DNA of 64,000 nucleotides from Pseudomonas marginalis (GCF_008692035.1 NZ_VTFG01000002.1:434001-498000), one strand, 5' to 3'; shown: positions 16,883 to 27,743, counted from the first letter of the stretch. Notes: a model not told the origin generated them from the letters alone. Translations and numbers: made by a program.

Positions 16883-19534
16883 TCACGCCTCGCCTTCCAG
16901 GCCAGGCTGTGTCGGCAATGGCAGGAACAGCGTGATACAGGTACCGCGCCCCTCAATGCCATCGGCCACGCTGATATGCCCACCATGGGCGCCGACCATG
17001 CCCTGGCAGATCGCCAGGCCCAGGCCGGTGCCCTGCCCGCCTCGATCACCGCGTGCGGCGGTGTAGAACATGTCGAAGATCTTCGCCCGCTCATCCTCAG
17101 GAATACCGGGCCCCTCATCCGCCACGGCGAAAAACAATCGGTTATCCGAGACGCCGGCGCTCAGTTGCAATCGACCGTGGGGCGGTGAAAAGCGCGCGGC
17201 ATTTTCCAGCACATTGACCAGTGCCTGTTCGATCAACGCAGCATGGACATAGAGCAGCGGCAACTCCGCCGGCACATCGGTGCTCACCTGCAGCGGTGCC
17301 AGCACCGCGCGCAAGCGCCCGAGCGCACTGCCGACAATATCGCCGGGCGACACCCAGTCCCGCGCCAGCTTCAGCGCGCCATGGCCCAGTCGCGTCATGT
17401 CCAGCAGGTTCTGGATATAGCGGTCCAGGCGCTCGGCTTCATCACGAGTACCTTCGAGCAACTCGCGGCGATCCTCCAGGGGGATGGCTTCGCCGAGCGC
17501 CAGCAGGCTGTCGATACTGCCGCGCATGGAGGTCAACGGTGTGCGCAAATCGTGGGACACCGACGCCAGCAAGGCGCTGCGCAGTTGCTCGGTTTCGCCA
17601 TGCAAACGGGCGGATTCCAGCTCCTGGGCCAACTGCGCCCGCGCCAGGGCCTGGGCCAGGGGCTGGCTCAAGGCGGTCAGCAAGCGACGGCGTTGGCCGC
17701 TCAATTCCAGGCCCGGCTTGGCACTGACGCCGAGCAACCCGAGCGGGCCTTCTTCGCCCGACAACGGCCACCACCACCAGCGCCCGAACGGCAGGGTGCC
17801 GGTGCCCATACCTGCCGGCTGGTCATGCTGCCAGGCCCAATCGGCCGCAGCACGCTCGGCTTCGGTGAAGGTCAGCGGGCCGCCGGTCTCGACCTTCCAT
17901 CCACCCTGGCCGTCGCGATTGACCAGGCACAGATCCAGGTCGCTCCAACCTTCCAGATGGTGGGCGGCGGCACTGATCACCGCCTGGCGGTCGGTGGCGG
18001 CGGTGAGTTTGCGCGACAGGTCGAGCAGTTCGCCGGTTTCTTCCTGGGTGTCGCGCAATGCCTGCAACTGACGGCGCTGGCGTGCGGCAAGATTGCCGGT
18101 GAGCGCCGCCATCAGCAGGAAGAACAACAGCGTCAGCACGTCCTCTTCGCGCTGGATGGCGAAGGAGAAATTCGGCGGGATAAACAGGAAGTCATAGGTC
18201 AGGAACGACAACGCCGCACACACCAGGGACGGCCCCAGGCTGCTGCGCACCGCCACCAGCAACACGGCGGCAAGAAACACCAGCGAGATATTCGGCAACG
18301 GCAGCGCGCTTGCCACGGCCCAGGCCACAGCGGCGGCGACGACAGTCGCAACCACAGCCAAGGCGTAATCGAACCACACCAGGCCGCGCACATCCGGCAG
18401 GCGTGGGGCTGCGGGCACATCGTCACTGTCGAGGACGTTGATTTCCAAGCCCCGGGCATTACGCAACAGGCGCGCCGCCAAACCGCCACCGAACAGGCGA
18501 CGCCGCCAACGCATTCGCGACTGCCCCACCAACAGCAGGCTGGCACGGCGTTCGGCGGCATGCTGGATCAAGGTCTTGGCCACCTCCCCCGCCCGCAGCA
18601 GCACCACTTCGCCGCCAAGGCGCTCGGCCAGTTGCTGGGCGTTTTGCAGGCGCAGGCGGGCCTGCTCATCCCGCGCACGGCCGTTGTCGATATGCACCAG
18701 GCTCCACGGCAAATGCCGGCGCTGGGCGACGCGACTGGCATGGCGCACCAGGCGTTCGGCCTGCGCATCGCCATCCACGCCCACCAACAGACGACCGCGC
18801 ACCGCCGGCGCCGCCTGGCCGAGCTGGCGATAGCCCTGGGCCAAATCGTCGTCGACATGGGCGGCGGCGGTCTGCATCGCCAGCTCGCGCAGGGCCATCA
18901 GGTTGGTCTGGGTGAAGAACGCATCGATGGCGGCGCGGGCCTGCTCTGGCACATACACCTTGCCGTCGCGCAGACGCTCGAGCAGTTCGCGGGACGGCAG
19001 GTCGATCAGCAGCAGTTCGTCGGCTTCCTGCAGCACCCAATCCGGCAGGGTTTCGCGGACCTGCACACCGGTGATGCCGCGGACCTGGTCATTCAGGCTT
19101 TCCAGGTGCTGGACGTTGACCGTGGTAAACACGTTGATGCCGGCGGCGAGCAGTTCCTGGATGTCTTGCCAGCGCTTTTCATGGCGGCTGCCGGGGGCGT
19201 TGCTGTGGGCCAGTTCGTCCACCAGCACCAGCTTGGGCTTGGCGGCGAGCAGGCCGTCGAGGTCCATTTCTTCGAGCATCACGCCACGGTATTCGCTGCG
19301 CAACAGCGGTTGTTGCGGCAGGCCGCTGAGCAAGGCTTCGGTCTCGGCGCGGCCGTGGGTTTCAACCACGCCGGCGATCAGTTTGACGCCCTGGCGCAGT
19401 TGGGTATGGGCAGCCTGGAGCATGGCGTAGGTCTTGCCCACACCCGGCGCGGCGCCGAGGAAAACTTTGAGCCGGCCACGGCCGTCCCGGGGTAGATCGG
19501 CTAGCAGGGCATCGGCGCGGCCGGAGTCGCTCAT
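16883..19534 (-). CDS. kdpD: KdpD osmosensitive K+ channel sensor histidine kinase
   Basis: An 883-residue protein with the full KdpD architecture. The N-terminal KdpD domain has Walker A GAAPGVGKT (27-35), followed by a universal-stress-like domain (about 250-370). Four transmembrane helices lie at about 395-485, then a GAF-like segment. The kinase core has HisKA ASVSHDLRTPL (His about 660) and HATPase motifs DEGPGIPED and GTGLGLAICQG. It senses K+ and turgor status and phosphorylates KdpE. It is separated from kdpC by a REP inverted repeat, so kdpDE may be transcribed less than kdpFABC. Confidence 0.95.
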   Translation of the reverse strand: MSDSGRADALLADLPRDGRGRLKVFLGAAPGVGKTYAMLQAAHTQLRQGVKLIAGVVETHGRAETEALLSGLPQQPLLRSEYRGVMLEEMDLDGLLAAKPKLVLVDELAHSNAPGSRHEKRWQDIQELLAAGINVFTTVNVQHLESLNDQVRGITGVQVRETLPDWVLQEADELLLIDLPSRELLERLRDGKVYVPEQARAAIDAFFTQTNLMALRELAMQTAAAHVDDDLAQGYRQLGQAAPAVRGRLLVGVDGDAQAERLVRHASRVAQRRHLPWSLVHIDNGRARDEQARLRLQNAQQLAERLGGEVVLLRAGEVAKTLIQHAAERRASLLLVGQSRMRWRRRLFGGGLAARLLRNARGLEINVLDSDDVPAAPRLPDVRGLVWFDYALAVVATVVAAAVAWAVASALPLPNISLVFLAAVLLVAVRSSLGPSLVCAALSFLTYDFLFIPPNFSFAIQREEDVLTLLFFLLMAALTGNLAARQRRQLQALRDTQEETGELLDLSRKLTAATDRQAVISAAAHHLEGWSDLDLCLVNRDGQGGWKVETGGPLTFTEAERAAADWAWQHDQPAGMGTGTLPFGRWWWWPLSGEEGPLGLLGVSAKPGLELSGQRRRLLTALSQPLAQALARAQLAQELESARLHGETEQLRSALLASVSHDLRTPLTSMRGSIDSLLALGEAIPLEDRRELLEGTRDEAERLDRYIQNLLDMTRLGHGALKLARDWVSPGDIVGSALGRLRAVLAPLQVSTDVPAELPLLYVHAALIEQALVNVLENAARFSPPHGRLQLSAGVSDNRLFFAVADEGPGIPEDERAKIFDMFYTAARGDRGGQGTGLGLAICQGMVGAHGGHISVADGIEGRGTCITLFLPLPTQPGLEGEA

Positions 19535-19576
19535 GCTGGGGTTTCCTTCAATTGTTCAGACCCAGAGAAAATCCAA

Positions 19577-19666
19577 TGTGGGAGGGGGCTTGCCCCCGAT
19601 AGCGGTGGTTCAGTCGATACCTGTGTTGACTGACACTCTGCTATCGGGGGCAAGCCCCCTCCCACA
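19577..19666. repeat. REP-like inverted repeat pair between kdpC and kdpD
   Basis: Perfect 27-base inverted arms (19577-19603 and 19640-19666), each with GGGGGCTTGCCCCCGATAGC, are separated by 36 bases. The element sits in the only sizeable gap inside the kdp block and could attenuate read-through from kdpFABC into kdpDE. Confidence 0.85.
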
Positions 19667-19670
19667 GGGT

Positions 19671-20216
19671 TCAGAGTTTTTCCAGGGCCATGTTCAGCGC
19701 CAGCACATTCACCACTGGCGGCCCCACCAGCGGGCTTTCGATATGTTCATCCAACAACCGTTGCAGGGTCGACACCGGCACATTTCGCGCGGCAGCCACC
19801 CGTGCCAGTTGATAGGCAATCGCCTGGGGTGGCAAGTGTGGATCAAGACCGCTGCCGGAGGTAGTCAGCGACACCAAAGGCACCGGGCCCTGGCCGGGCA
19901 CCAACTGTTTGTTCGCGTCATCGAACACGCGGGTGGCCAAGGCCGGGTTGCTGGGGCCGAGGTTACTGGCGCTGCTGGAAACCGTCGCAAAGGCCCCCGC
20001 CGAAGGGCGCGGATGGAACCAGCTGTCACCGGTAAAGTCCTGGGCGATCAGGCTGGAGCCACGCACCTTGCCGCTGGCATCGCGCACCAGGCTGCCGTTG
20101 GCCTGGTCCGGGAAAGCGACTTGGGCGACGCCGGTCACCACCAGTGGGTAGGCCACGCCGGTGATCAGGGTCATGAGCACCAGCAGGCTCAGGGCCGGGC
20201 GGATTATGTTGGACAT
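19671..20216 (-). CDS. kdpC: KdpC subunit of K+-transporting ATPase
   Basis: A 181-residue protein with one N-terminal membrane helix (about 6-28, ALSLLVLMTLITGVAYPLVV). A soluble domain carries KdpC-conserved stretches: GSSLIAQDF, FHPRPSAG, GSGLDPHLPPQAI and LVGPPVVNVLALN. KdpC bridges KdpA and KdpB and stabilises the KdpFABC complex in the inner membrane. The ATG at 20216 follows a GAGGAA box; the open frame extends 20 codons further upstream but without the signal of a start. The gap to kdpB is 64 bp. Confidence 0.95.
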   Translation of the reverse strand: MSNIIRPALSLLVLMTLITGVAYPLVVTGVAQVAFPDQANGSLVRDASGKVRGSSLIAQDFTGDSWFHPRPSAGAFATVSSSASNLGPSNPALATRVFDDANKQLVPGQGPVPLVSLTTSGSGLDPHLPPQAIAYQLARVAAARNVPVSTLQRLLDEHIESPLVGPPVVNVLALNMALEKL

Positions 20217-20280
20217 TTCAAATTCCTCAATTCGGTCTTTGCAACCTGTGGGCACCGGGATGGCGCCCACAGGCATCGGG

Positions 20281-22344
<2,064 letters not shown>

Positions 22345-22353
22345 ATCCCCTTT

Positions 22354-24048
22354 TTAGAAGCCCATGCTCAAGTGTTCAGCGATGGGCCCCAGCGCCAGCG
22401 TCGGCAGGAAAGTCAGGCCGCCCACCAGCAAAATAGTCACGGTCAACAGGGTCACGAACAGCGGACCATGGGTCGGGAAGCTGTTCTGGCCAATCGGTGC
22501 GGTCTTCTTCATCGCCAGGCTGCCGGCCAGGGCCAGTACCGGGATGATGTAGCCGAAGCGGCCGATCAACATGCCCAGGCCCAGCATCAGGTTGTGGAAC
22601 GGCGTGTTGGCACTGAAACCGCCGAACGCCGAGCCGTTGTTGGCGCTGGCCGAGGTGTAGGCGTACAGCAACTGGCTGAAACCGTGAGGGCCAGGGTTGC
22701 TGATCGCGCCGGCAGGGCCGGGCAGGCTCGCGGCGATGGCACCCAGTACCAGCACGCCCACCGGCATCACCAGCAGGGTCACGACCAGCAGCTGCACTTC
22801 CTTGGCCTGGAGTTTCTTGCCCAGGTATTCCGGGGTGCGCCCGATCATCAGGCCAGCCAGGAACACCGCGATCAACACGTTGAGCAACATGCCGTACATA
22901 CCGGCGCCGACGCCGCCGAAGATCACTTCGCCGACCATCATGTTGACCAGCGCCACCATCCCACTGAGGGGGTTGAGGCTGTCTTGCATGCCGTTGACCG
23001 AACCGTTGGACGCCGCGGTGGTGGTCACCGACCACAACACCGTGCCGGTGGTGCCGAAGCGCGCTTCCTTGCCTTCCAGCGGTGCGGTCTGCTCGACGGC
23101 CGGGTTGTTCAAGCTCGGGTTGGGCTGGTATTCGGACCACAGGGAAGTGGCGCCGCCGATCAGGAACAGCGCCAGCATGCAGCCAAGGATCGCGCGGCTC
23201 TGGCGCAGGTCTTTCACGTAGTGGCCGAAGGTGAATACCAACGCCACCGGGATCAGGATGATCGAGGCCACTTCGAACAGGTTGGCCCAGGCGGTCGGGT
23301 CTTCAAACGGGTGCGCCGAGTTGACGCCGAAGAAGCCGCCGCCGTTGGTGCCCAGTTGCTTGATCGCAATCTGGCTGGCTGCCGGGCCCAGGGGGATCAC
23401 TTGATCCACGCCTTGCAGGGTCACGGCATCCACATAGTGCGCGAAGGTTTGCGGCACGCCCTGCCATACCAGGAACAGCGCCAGCACCAGGCACAACGGC
23501 AGCAGGCCGTAGAGCGTGGCGCGGGTCATGTCGACCCAGAAGTTACCCAGGGTCCTGGCGGATTTGCGCCCGATCCCACGGCACAGCGCGACCAGGACGG
23601 CCAGGCCGGTGGCCGCACTGACGAAGTTCTGCACGGTCAGGCCAGCCATCTGGCTGAGGTAGCTCAGGGACGCCTCACCGCTGTAGGACTGCCAGTTGGT
23701 GTTGGTCATGAAACTGACCGCGGTATTAAAGGCCAGGGTCCATTCCTGGCCCGGCAATTTCTGCGGGTTCAGTGGGAGATAGTCCTGGAACAGCAGGATC
23801 GCGAACAACAGCAAAAAGCCCGCGAGGTTGAACGCGAGCAAGGCCAGCATGTATTTCTGCCAGCTTTGTTCCTGATGTTCATCCACCCCCGACAGGCGAT
23901 AACAGGCTTTTTCGACAGGCCCCAGCACCGGGCTCAGCCACGTGCGCTGGCCTTCCATCACCTTGTAGTAGAACCGCCCCAGGAACGGCGCCGGCACCAG
24001 TACCACGGCAAAGAAGGCAATGATCAGCCAATAGTCATAACTGTGCAT
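22354..24048 (-). CDS. kdpA: KdpA K+-binding, channel-like subunit
   Basis: A 564-residue polytopic membrane protein (about ten helices) of the superfamily of K+ transporters. Four pseudo-repeats carry the selectivity-filter regions, visible as FMTNTNWQSYSGE, IKQLGTNGGGFFGVNSAHPFEDP, the NPLSGM-containing stretch, and YTSASANNGSAFGGF. Length matches E. coli KdpA (557). kdpF precedes it by nine bases and kdpB follows by nine bases, so a single transcript is expected. Confidence 0.97.
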   Translation of the reverse strand: MHSYDYWLIIAFFAVVLVPAPFLGRFYYKVMEGQRTWLSPVLGPVEKACYRLSGVDEHQEQSWQKYMLALLAFNLAGFLLLFAILLFQDYLPLNPQKLPGQEWTLAFNTAVSFMTNTNWQSYSGEASLSYLSQMAGLTVQNFVSAATGLAVLVALCRGIGRKSARTLGNFWVDMTRATLYGLLPLCLVLALFLVWQGVPQTFAHYVDAVTLQGVDQVIPLGPAASQIAIKQLGTNGGGFFGVNSAHPFEDPTAWANLFEVASIILIPVALVFTFGHYVKDLRQSRAILGCMLALFLIGGATSLWSEYQPNPSLNNPAVEQTAPLEGKEARFGTTGTVLWSVTTTAASNGSVNGMQDSLNPLSGMVALVNMMVGEVIFGGVGAGMYGMLLNVLIAVFLAGLMIGRTPEYLGKKLQAKEVQLLVVTLLVMPVGVLVLGAIAASLPGPAGAISNPGPHGFSQLLYAYTSASANNGSAFGGFSANTPFHNLMLGLGMLIGRFGYIIPVLALAGSLAMKKTAPIGQNSFPTHGPLFVTLLTVTILLVGGLTFLPTLALGPIAEHLSMGF

Positions 24049-24057
24049 GGCCAGCTC

Positions 24058-24147
24058 CTAGTTCCGATCCGCGCGTAACAGCGCAACCAGCAGATAAATG
24101 AACAGCGCCACGGCCAATAGCAGTGACACCCCGTCCAGAACGCTCAT
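24058..24147 (-). CDS. kdpF: KdpF small membrane peptide
   Basis: A 29-residue peptide (MSVLDGVSLLLAVALFIYLL then VALLRADRN) consisting of one hydrophobic helix and a basic tail. It has the size, position and sequence character of KdpF, which stabilises the KdpFABC complex. A GGAGAG box lies six bases before the ATG at 24147. It is the first gene of the operon, nine bases before kdpA. Confidence 0.92.
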   Translation of the reverse strand: MSVLDGVSLLLAVALFIYLLVALLRADRN

Positions 24148-24238
24148 GGAAGTCTCTCCGTTTAGCGGCGAGTGCCGCGTGTGGGGCAATTGTCCGCAGG
24201 AGTGGCGTAAAGGAACGAGAGCGACGGGGTGGGCGGGG

Positions 24239-24255
24239 CGTAAAGATGGCGTAAA
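24239..24255 (-). promoter_or_regulatory. Candidate KdpE operator upstream of kdpF
   Basis: On the coding strand of kdp the sequence is TTTACG-CCATC-TTTACG, two direct half-sites with 11-bp periodicity. From memory this is the geometry of the E. coli KdpE site (TTTATA-N5-TTTACA). It lies about 92 bp before the kdpF ATG. A lone third copy, TTTACG, is at 24206-24211. Confidence 0.45.
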
Positions 24256-24262
24256 GAGTGGG

Positions 24263-24279
24263 TTTATGCGGGGTTTACA
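24263..24279 (+). promoter_or_regulatory. Second candidate KdpE-type direct repeat
   Basis: The plus strand reads TTTATG-CGGGG-TTTACA, which fits the same TTTAT-N6-TTTACA spacing even more closely. Its orientation is opposite to kdpFABC, so its role is less certain than the neighbouring site. Confidence 0.35.
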
Positions 24280-24302
24280 GGGGGGTATTTGGTGTCTGGG
24301 CG

Positions 24303-24397
24303 GGCGCTATCGGGAGCAAGTCCCCTCCCACACTTGACCGCGTTGTCATGCCGAGCGCCAGTCAACCTATGGCAGGGGGCTTGCTCCCGATAGCGCC
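24303..24397. repeat. REP-like inverted repeat pair upstream of the permease gene
   Basis: The left arm (24303-24332, GGCGCTATCGGGAGCAAGTC onward) and right arm (24370-24397, ending GGGAGCAAG complement, GATAGCGCC) are imperfect inverted copies. They share the same family core as the element between kdpC and kdpD. The gap is about 37 bases. Confidence 0.75.
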
Positions 24398-24559
24398 GGC
24401 ACCGTCACCGCCGCACCTAACTGGTGCGACGCCGGCAAATTTCAAACGCCAAACCATCCCCCACACGACAGTTGCGCCGCTTTACGACAATCATTCTCAG
24501 GCTGGCATGGCCGCTGCAACACCTTGAATCATTCCAAACCGTTCAGGGAGCGCAGCACA

Positions 24560-25924
24560 ATGAACACACAACTCAAACCCACCTTGGGCACCCTGCATTT
24601 ATGGGGCATTGCCGTCGGGCTGGTGATTTCCGGGGAATACTTCGGCTGGAGCTACGGCTGGGGCGTGGCCGGGACCTTGGGCTTCCTGGTGACCTCGCTG
24701 ATGGTCGCCGCGATGTACACCTGCTTTATCTTCAGTTTCACCGAGCTGACTACCGCCATTCCTCACGCAGGCGGGCCGTTTGCCTACAGTCGTCGCGCCT
24801 TTGGGGAGAAAGGCGGCTTGATCGCAGGCCTCGCCACCCTGATCGAATTTGTCTTCGCCCCGCCTGCCATCGCCCTGGCGATCGGCGCGTATCTGAATGT
24901 GCAGTTCCCGGCCCTGGACCCCAAGCATGCGGCCGTCGGTGCCTACATCGTGTTCATGGGGCTGAATATTCTCGGCGTAAAACTCGCCGCGACCTTCGAG
25001 CTGGTGGTGTGCGTGCTCGCCGTCGCCGAGCTGCTGGTGTTCATGGGTGTGGTCGCGCCCGCGTTCAGCTTCAGCAACTTTGCCCTGAACGGTTGGGCCG
25101 GTTCCGATACCTTCGGCGCCCCGGCGATTGCCGGGATGTTTGCGGCGATTCCGTTTGCCATCTGGTTCTTCCTGGCCATCGAAGGCGCGGCCATGGCGGC
25201 CGAGGAAGCGAAAGATCCGAAGCGCACCATTCCAAAGGCCTACATCAGCGGCATCCTGACCCTGGTGATCCTGGCCATGGGCGTGATGTTCTTCGCCGGC
25301 GGCGTGGGCGACTGGCGCACCCTGTCGAACATCAACGATCCACTGCCGCAGGCGATGAAAACCGTGGTGGGCGACAACTCCGGCTGGCTGCACATGCTGG
25401 TCTGGATCGGCCTGTTCGGCCTGGTGGCGAGCTTCCACGGCATTATCCTGGGCTACTCGCGCCAGTTCTTCGCCCTGGCCCGCGCCGGTTACCTGCCCTC
25501 CTTCCTCGCCAAATTATCGCGTTTTCAGACACCACACCGGGCAATCATCGCCGGTGGCGTGGTCGGCATCGCCGCCATCTACAGCGATGGCCTGATCAAC
25601 CTGGGCGGCATGACATTGACCGCGGCGATGATCACCATGGCGGTGTTCGGTGCCATTGTGATGTACATCATGAGCATGCTCAGCCTGTTCAAACTGCGTA
25701 AGACCGAACCGCTGCTGGAACGTACCTTCCGCGCGCCGGGTTATCCGATCGTGCCCGGCATTGCGCTGGCGCTGGCCGTGGTCTGCCTGGTGGCCATGGC
25801 GTGGTTCAACACGCTGATCGGGCTGATCTTCCTCGGCTTTATGGCCGTGGGTTTCATCTACTTCCAAATGACCGCACAGGATCGTGCCGATGCACCGGCA
25901 GACGCAATGTTGACCGGGCTCTAA
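24560..25924 (+). CDS. eat: Ethanolamine permease-like APC transporter
   Basis: A 454-residue APC-superfamily transporter with about 12 helices. The opening LHLWGIAVGLVISGEYFGWSYG and the FTELTTAIPHAGGPFAYSRR segment match the ethanolamine permease subfamily I know from pseudomonads. WFFLAIEGAAMAAEEAKDPKR is the conserved helix-6 region. It probably imports ethanolamine or a similar amine by proton symport. I chose the ATG at 24560 rather than 24524. No eutBC genes are next to it, so the substrate stays provisional. The next gene on the strand is a 55-residue membrane protein. Confidence 0.75.
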   Translation: MNTQLKPTLGTLHLWGIAVGLVISGEYFGWSYGWGVAGTLGFLVTSLMVAAMYTCFIFSFTELTTAIPHAGGPFAYSRRAFGEKGGLIAGLATLIEFVFAPPAIALAIGAYLNVQFPALDPKHAAVGAYIVFMGLNILGVKLAATFELVVCVLAVAELLVFMGVVAPAFSFSNFALNGWAGSDTFGAPAIAGMFAAIPFAIWFFLAIEGAAMAAEEAKDPKRTIPKAYISGILTLVILAMGVMFFAGGVGDWRTLSNINDPLPQAMKTVVGDNSGWLHMLVWIGLFGLVASFHGIILGYSRQFFALARAGYLPSFLAKLSRFQTPHRAIIAGGVVGIAAIYSDGLINLGGMTLTAAMITMAVFGAIVMYIMSMLSLFKLRKTEPLLERTFRAPGYPIVPGIALALAVVCLVAMAWFNTLIGLIFLGFMAVGFIYFQMTAQDRADAPADAMLTGL

Positions 25925-26034
25925 GGTTTCGAGGCAGAACGGGCCTACACTGAACTACTCAGAAAGCCCGTCACTCAAAGTAGTTATTGCCGTGGGAAAA
26001 TTCTCCGACGGTAATCTGCCTCAAGGAGAGCCTT

Positions 26035-26202
26035 ATGCCGTGGTATGCGTGGTTGATTATGGTGGTTGCGATCGGGTCGATCGTCGGAGGGCTGATGATG
26101 CTGCGTGACAGCGCCAACAAGGTGGAACTCACCGACGAACAACGCAAACGCGTGGCCGAACGCAACGCCCAGGCGGATGCCAAGGACGCGCAGGACCGCT
26201 AG
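26035..26202 (+). CDS. DUF2897-like small membrane protein (55 aa)
   Basis: A 55-residue protein with one N-terminal transmembrane helix (WYAWLIMVVAIGSIVGGLMM) and a charged cytoplasmic tail (LTDEQRKRVAERNAQADAK). An AAGGAGAG box lies seven bases before the ATG. Size and pattern fit DUF2897. Function is unknown. It stands 110 bp after the permease gene and ends six bases from the convergent DUF1989 gene. Confidence 0.75.
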   Translation: MPWYAWLIMVVAIGSIVGGLMMLRDSANKVELTDEQRKRVAERNAQADAKDAQDR

Positions 26203-26208
26203 GACCGC

Positions 26209-27057
26209 TTACTCCCAATCCGCCTTGGCAATCTGCAACCCGTGCTGCCCTTTATAGGCAGCACGCTCCGGCTGGCTCCAGCCGTCCAGCAACTCGTCCT
26301 CCAGCCGATAGATCTCAACCCCCAGCGGACGGCACACCGTCAGCGGGTCCTGCGCATCCGGCCCCCACATCGGCAGCGACAAATCCCCGCCCGGGCACGT
26401 CGACAGCGCGCAGAGCAAATCAATCTCGGCAAAGAACTCCAGGTAATCGCCCTTCTGCGCCGGGCAGGCTTTCATGAAATACATGTCGTCGTGATTGAGG
26501 CCCGTGCACTGGAAAATATTCAGCACGTCATGCACGTCGAATTCCGTCAGACCGTGGGGTAATACCGCGCGGGTCAGGTTGGAGTGGCAATGGTGATGGA
26601 AGTCCTCGCCGGTGAGCATGCGGTTCACATAGGGATCGCACCGCGTCCCCAGCAAGTCATGCAGACGCCCGCCGTGCTCATCGATGCCGTAACTGGCCAG
26701 GCTGTCATCGGTGATGGTCACCAGTGGCCTTAGAAATGGCAGATTCGACCATAGCCGGTCATGAGTGCTCACATGCGCCCCCTGCAACTGACGGGTACGT
26801 GCAGCCCAAAGACGTTCGCGGGGGTCATTGGCGTTCCACACATTGAAGTCCCCCACCTGCGGGCCCACGGGCGTGGTGACACGAAACACATGCCCGGCGG
26901 GCACCTTCCACGCCCTGCCCGTGCGAATCGGCACCTCGAACTGCTCGATCAAGCTGCGCTGATCTTTTCGGTCACGAATGCGCTCGTAAAATGCCGCGTC
27001 GACCTGCAACGCCGAACCCTTGCTGACCTGATAAGCGGCCGGATAGTCTTTGTACAT
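26209..27057 (-). CDS. DUF1989 / urea carboxylase-associated family protein
   Basis: A 282-residue soluble protein with DUF1989 hallmarks. These include the N-terminal VPAGHVFRVTTPVGPQVGDFNVWN segment and a conserved Cys/His-rich centre (GTRCDPYVN, FHHHCHSNLTRA, NIFQCTGLNHDD) likely to bind metal. The C-terminal ALSTCPGGDLSLPMWG is also typical. Relatives act with urea carboxylase or in guanidine-derived nitrogen metabolism, but this stand-alone form has no such neighbours here and its substrate is unknown. It follows gntR by 15 bases, so the two form an operon. Confidence 0.75.
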   Translation of the reverse strand: MYKDYPAAYQVSKGSALQVDAAFYERIRDRKDQRSLIEQFEVPIRTGRAWKVPAGHVFRVTTPVGPQVGDFNVWNANDPRERLWAARTRQLQGAHVSTHDRLWSNLPFLRPLVTITDDSLASYGIDEHGGRLHDLLGTRCDPYVNRMLTGEDFHHHCHSNLTRAVLPHGLTEFDVHDVLNIFQCTGLNHDDMYFMKACPAQKGDYLEFFAEIDLLCALSTCPGGDLSLPMWGPDAQDPLTVCRPLGVEIYRLEDELLDGWSQPERAAYKGQHGLQIAKADWE

Positions 27058-27072
27058 GATGCAGATCCTCGA

Positions 27073-27717
27073 TCAGGGGTGGGTAAACAGGGCCAAGGAC
27101 AGGCGTTCCGAATCATCCAGGTACAGGCTCATCGCCTCCCCTGCCGCCGGTTTGTCCTGCTCGACAAGCCATTGATAAATCTCACGGTCACGCTCCAGCC
27201 AGGGCGACTGGAAACGTTGCTCATCAGGCGCGGCGCAAAACACCAGGCGCAACTGGGCGATGACCTGGGCAAAAAACTCATCGAACAACGGGCTGCCCAT
27301 CAACCCGACGATGTGCTGATGGAACAGCAAACTGTGGGTGGCCACCGCACGCCAATCCTCGCGCTCACGGGCCAGGGTGGTGGCGTCAATGGCGTTTTGC
27401 AGGCGCTCGGATTGCTCGGGCGTCAAGGCCTCGCTTCCGGCGATGGCCTGCAACTCCAGGGTACGGCGGACTACAAACAGGTCGCGGACTTCCTCCCGCT
27501 CCAACCGCCGCACCATGACGCCCTTGTTACGCACATAACGGGTCAACCCCTCCTGCCCCAAACGGTGCAAGGCTTCGCGAATCGTATTGCGCGACGCACT
27601 GTAGGCCTTGACCAGGTCCACCTCGACCAATGCCACGCCTGGCAATAACCGCCCCGCAATAATGTCGGCACGCAACTCCAGGGCAATCTGGTCGGCTAAA
27701 GACAAACTGAGCGTCAT
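27073..27717 (-). CDS. GntR-family (FCD) transcriptional regulator
   Basis: A 214-residue regulator. The N-terminal winged helix (about 1-70) includes LRADIIAGRLLPG and the recognition helix region YSASRNTIREALHRLGQEGLTR. The C-terminal helical FCD domain (about 80-210) follows, with a metal/ligand pattern (DATTLA, HSLLFHQHIVG). The ATG at 27717 has a GAGGTGG box. The downstream DUF1989 gene is in the same operon and is its likely target. A perfect palindrome matching the FadR-type operator lies just upstream (27729-27743). Confidence 0.85.
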   Translation of the reverse strand: MTLSLSLADQIALELRADIIAGRLLPGVALVEVDLVKAYSASRNTIREALHRLGQEGLTRYVRNKGVMVRRLEREEVRDLFVVRRTLELQAIAGSEALTPEQSERLQNAIDATTLAREREDWRAVATHSLLFHQHIVGLMGSPLFDEFFAQVIAQLRLVFCAAPDEQRFQSPWLERDREIYQWLVEQDKPAAGEAMSLYLDDSERLSLALFTHP

Positions 27718-27728
27718 GACCACCTCAC

Positions 27729-27743
27729 GATTGTTGAACAATC
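27729..27743. promoter_or_regulatory. Palindromic GntR-type operator
   Basis: GATTGTTGAACAATC is a perfect 7+1+7 palindrome. Its core TTGTTGAACAA fits the FadR-subfamily consensus TNGTNNNACNA. It lies 12 bases before the gntR ATG, which suggests autoregulation and control of the DUF1989 gene. Confidence 0.55.

Larger units (their letters stand above)
24148..24559. other. Intergenic region between kdpF and the permease gene
   Basis: This 412-bp divergent gap holds the kdp upstream region with the KdpE-like repeats and a REP-like inverted pair (24303-24397). It should also hold the permease promoter, for which I see no convincing -35/-10 pair. No coding frame in it looks real. Confidence 0.6.

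Noticed and set aside
17243..19495. 750-codon plus-strand frame opposite kdpD
   Set aside because: Antisense shadow of a secure gene; low-complexity Gln/His-rich product.
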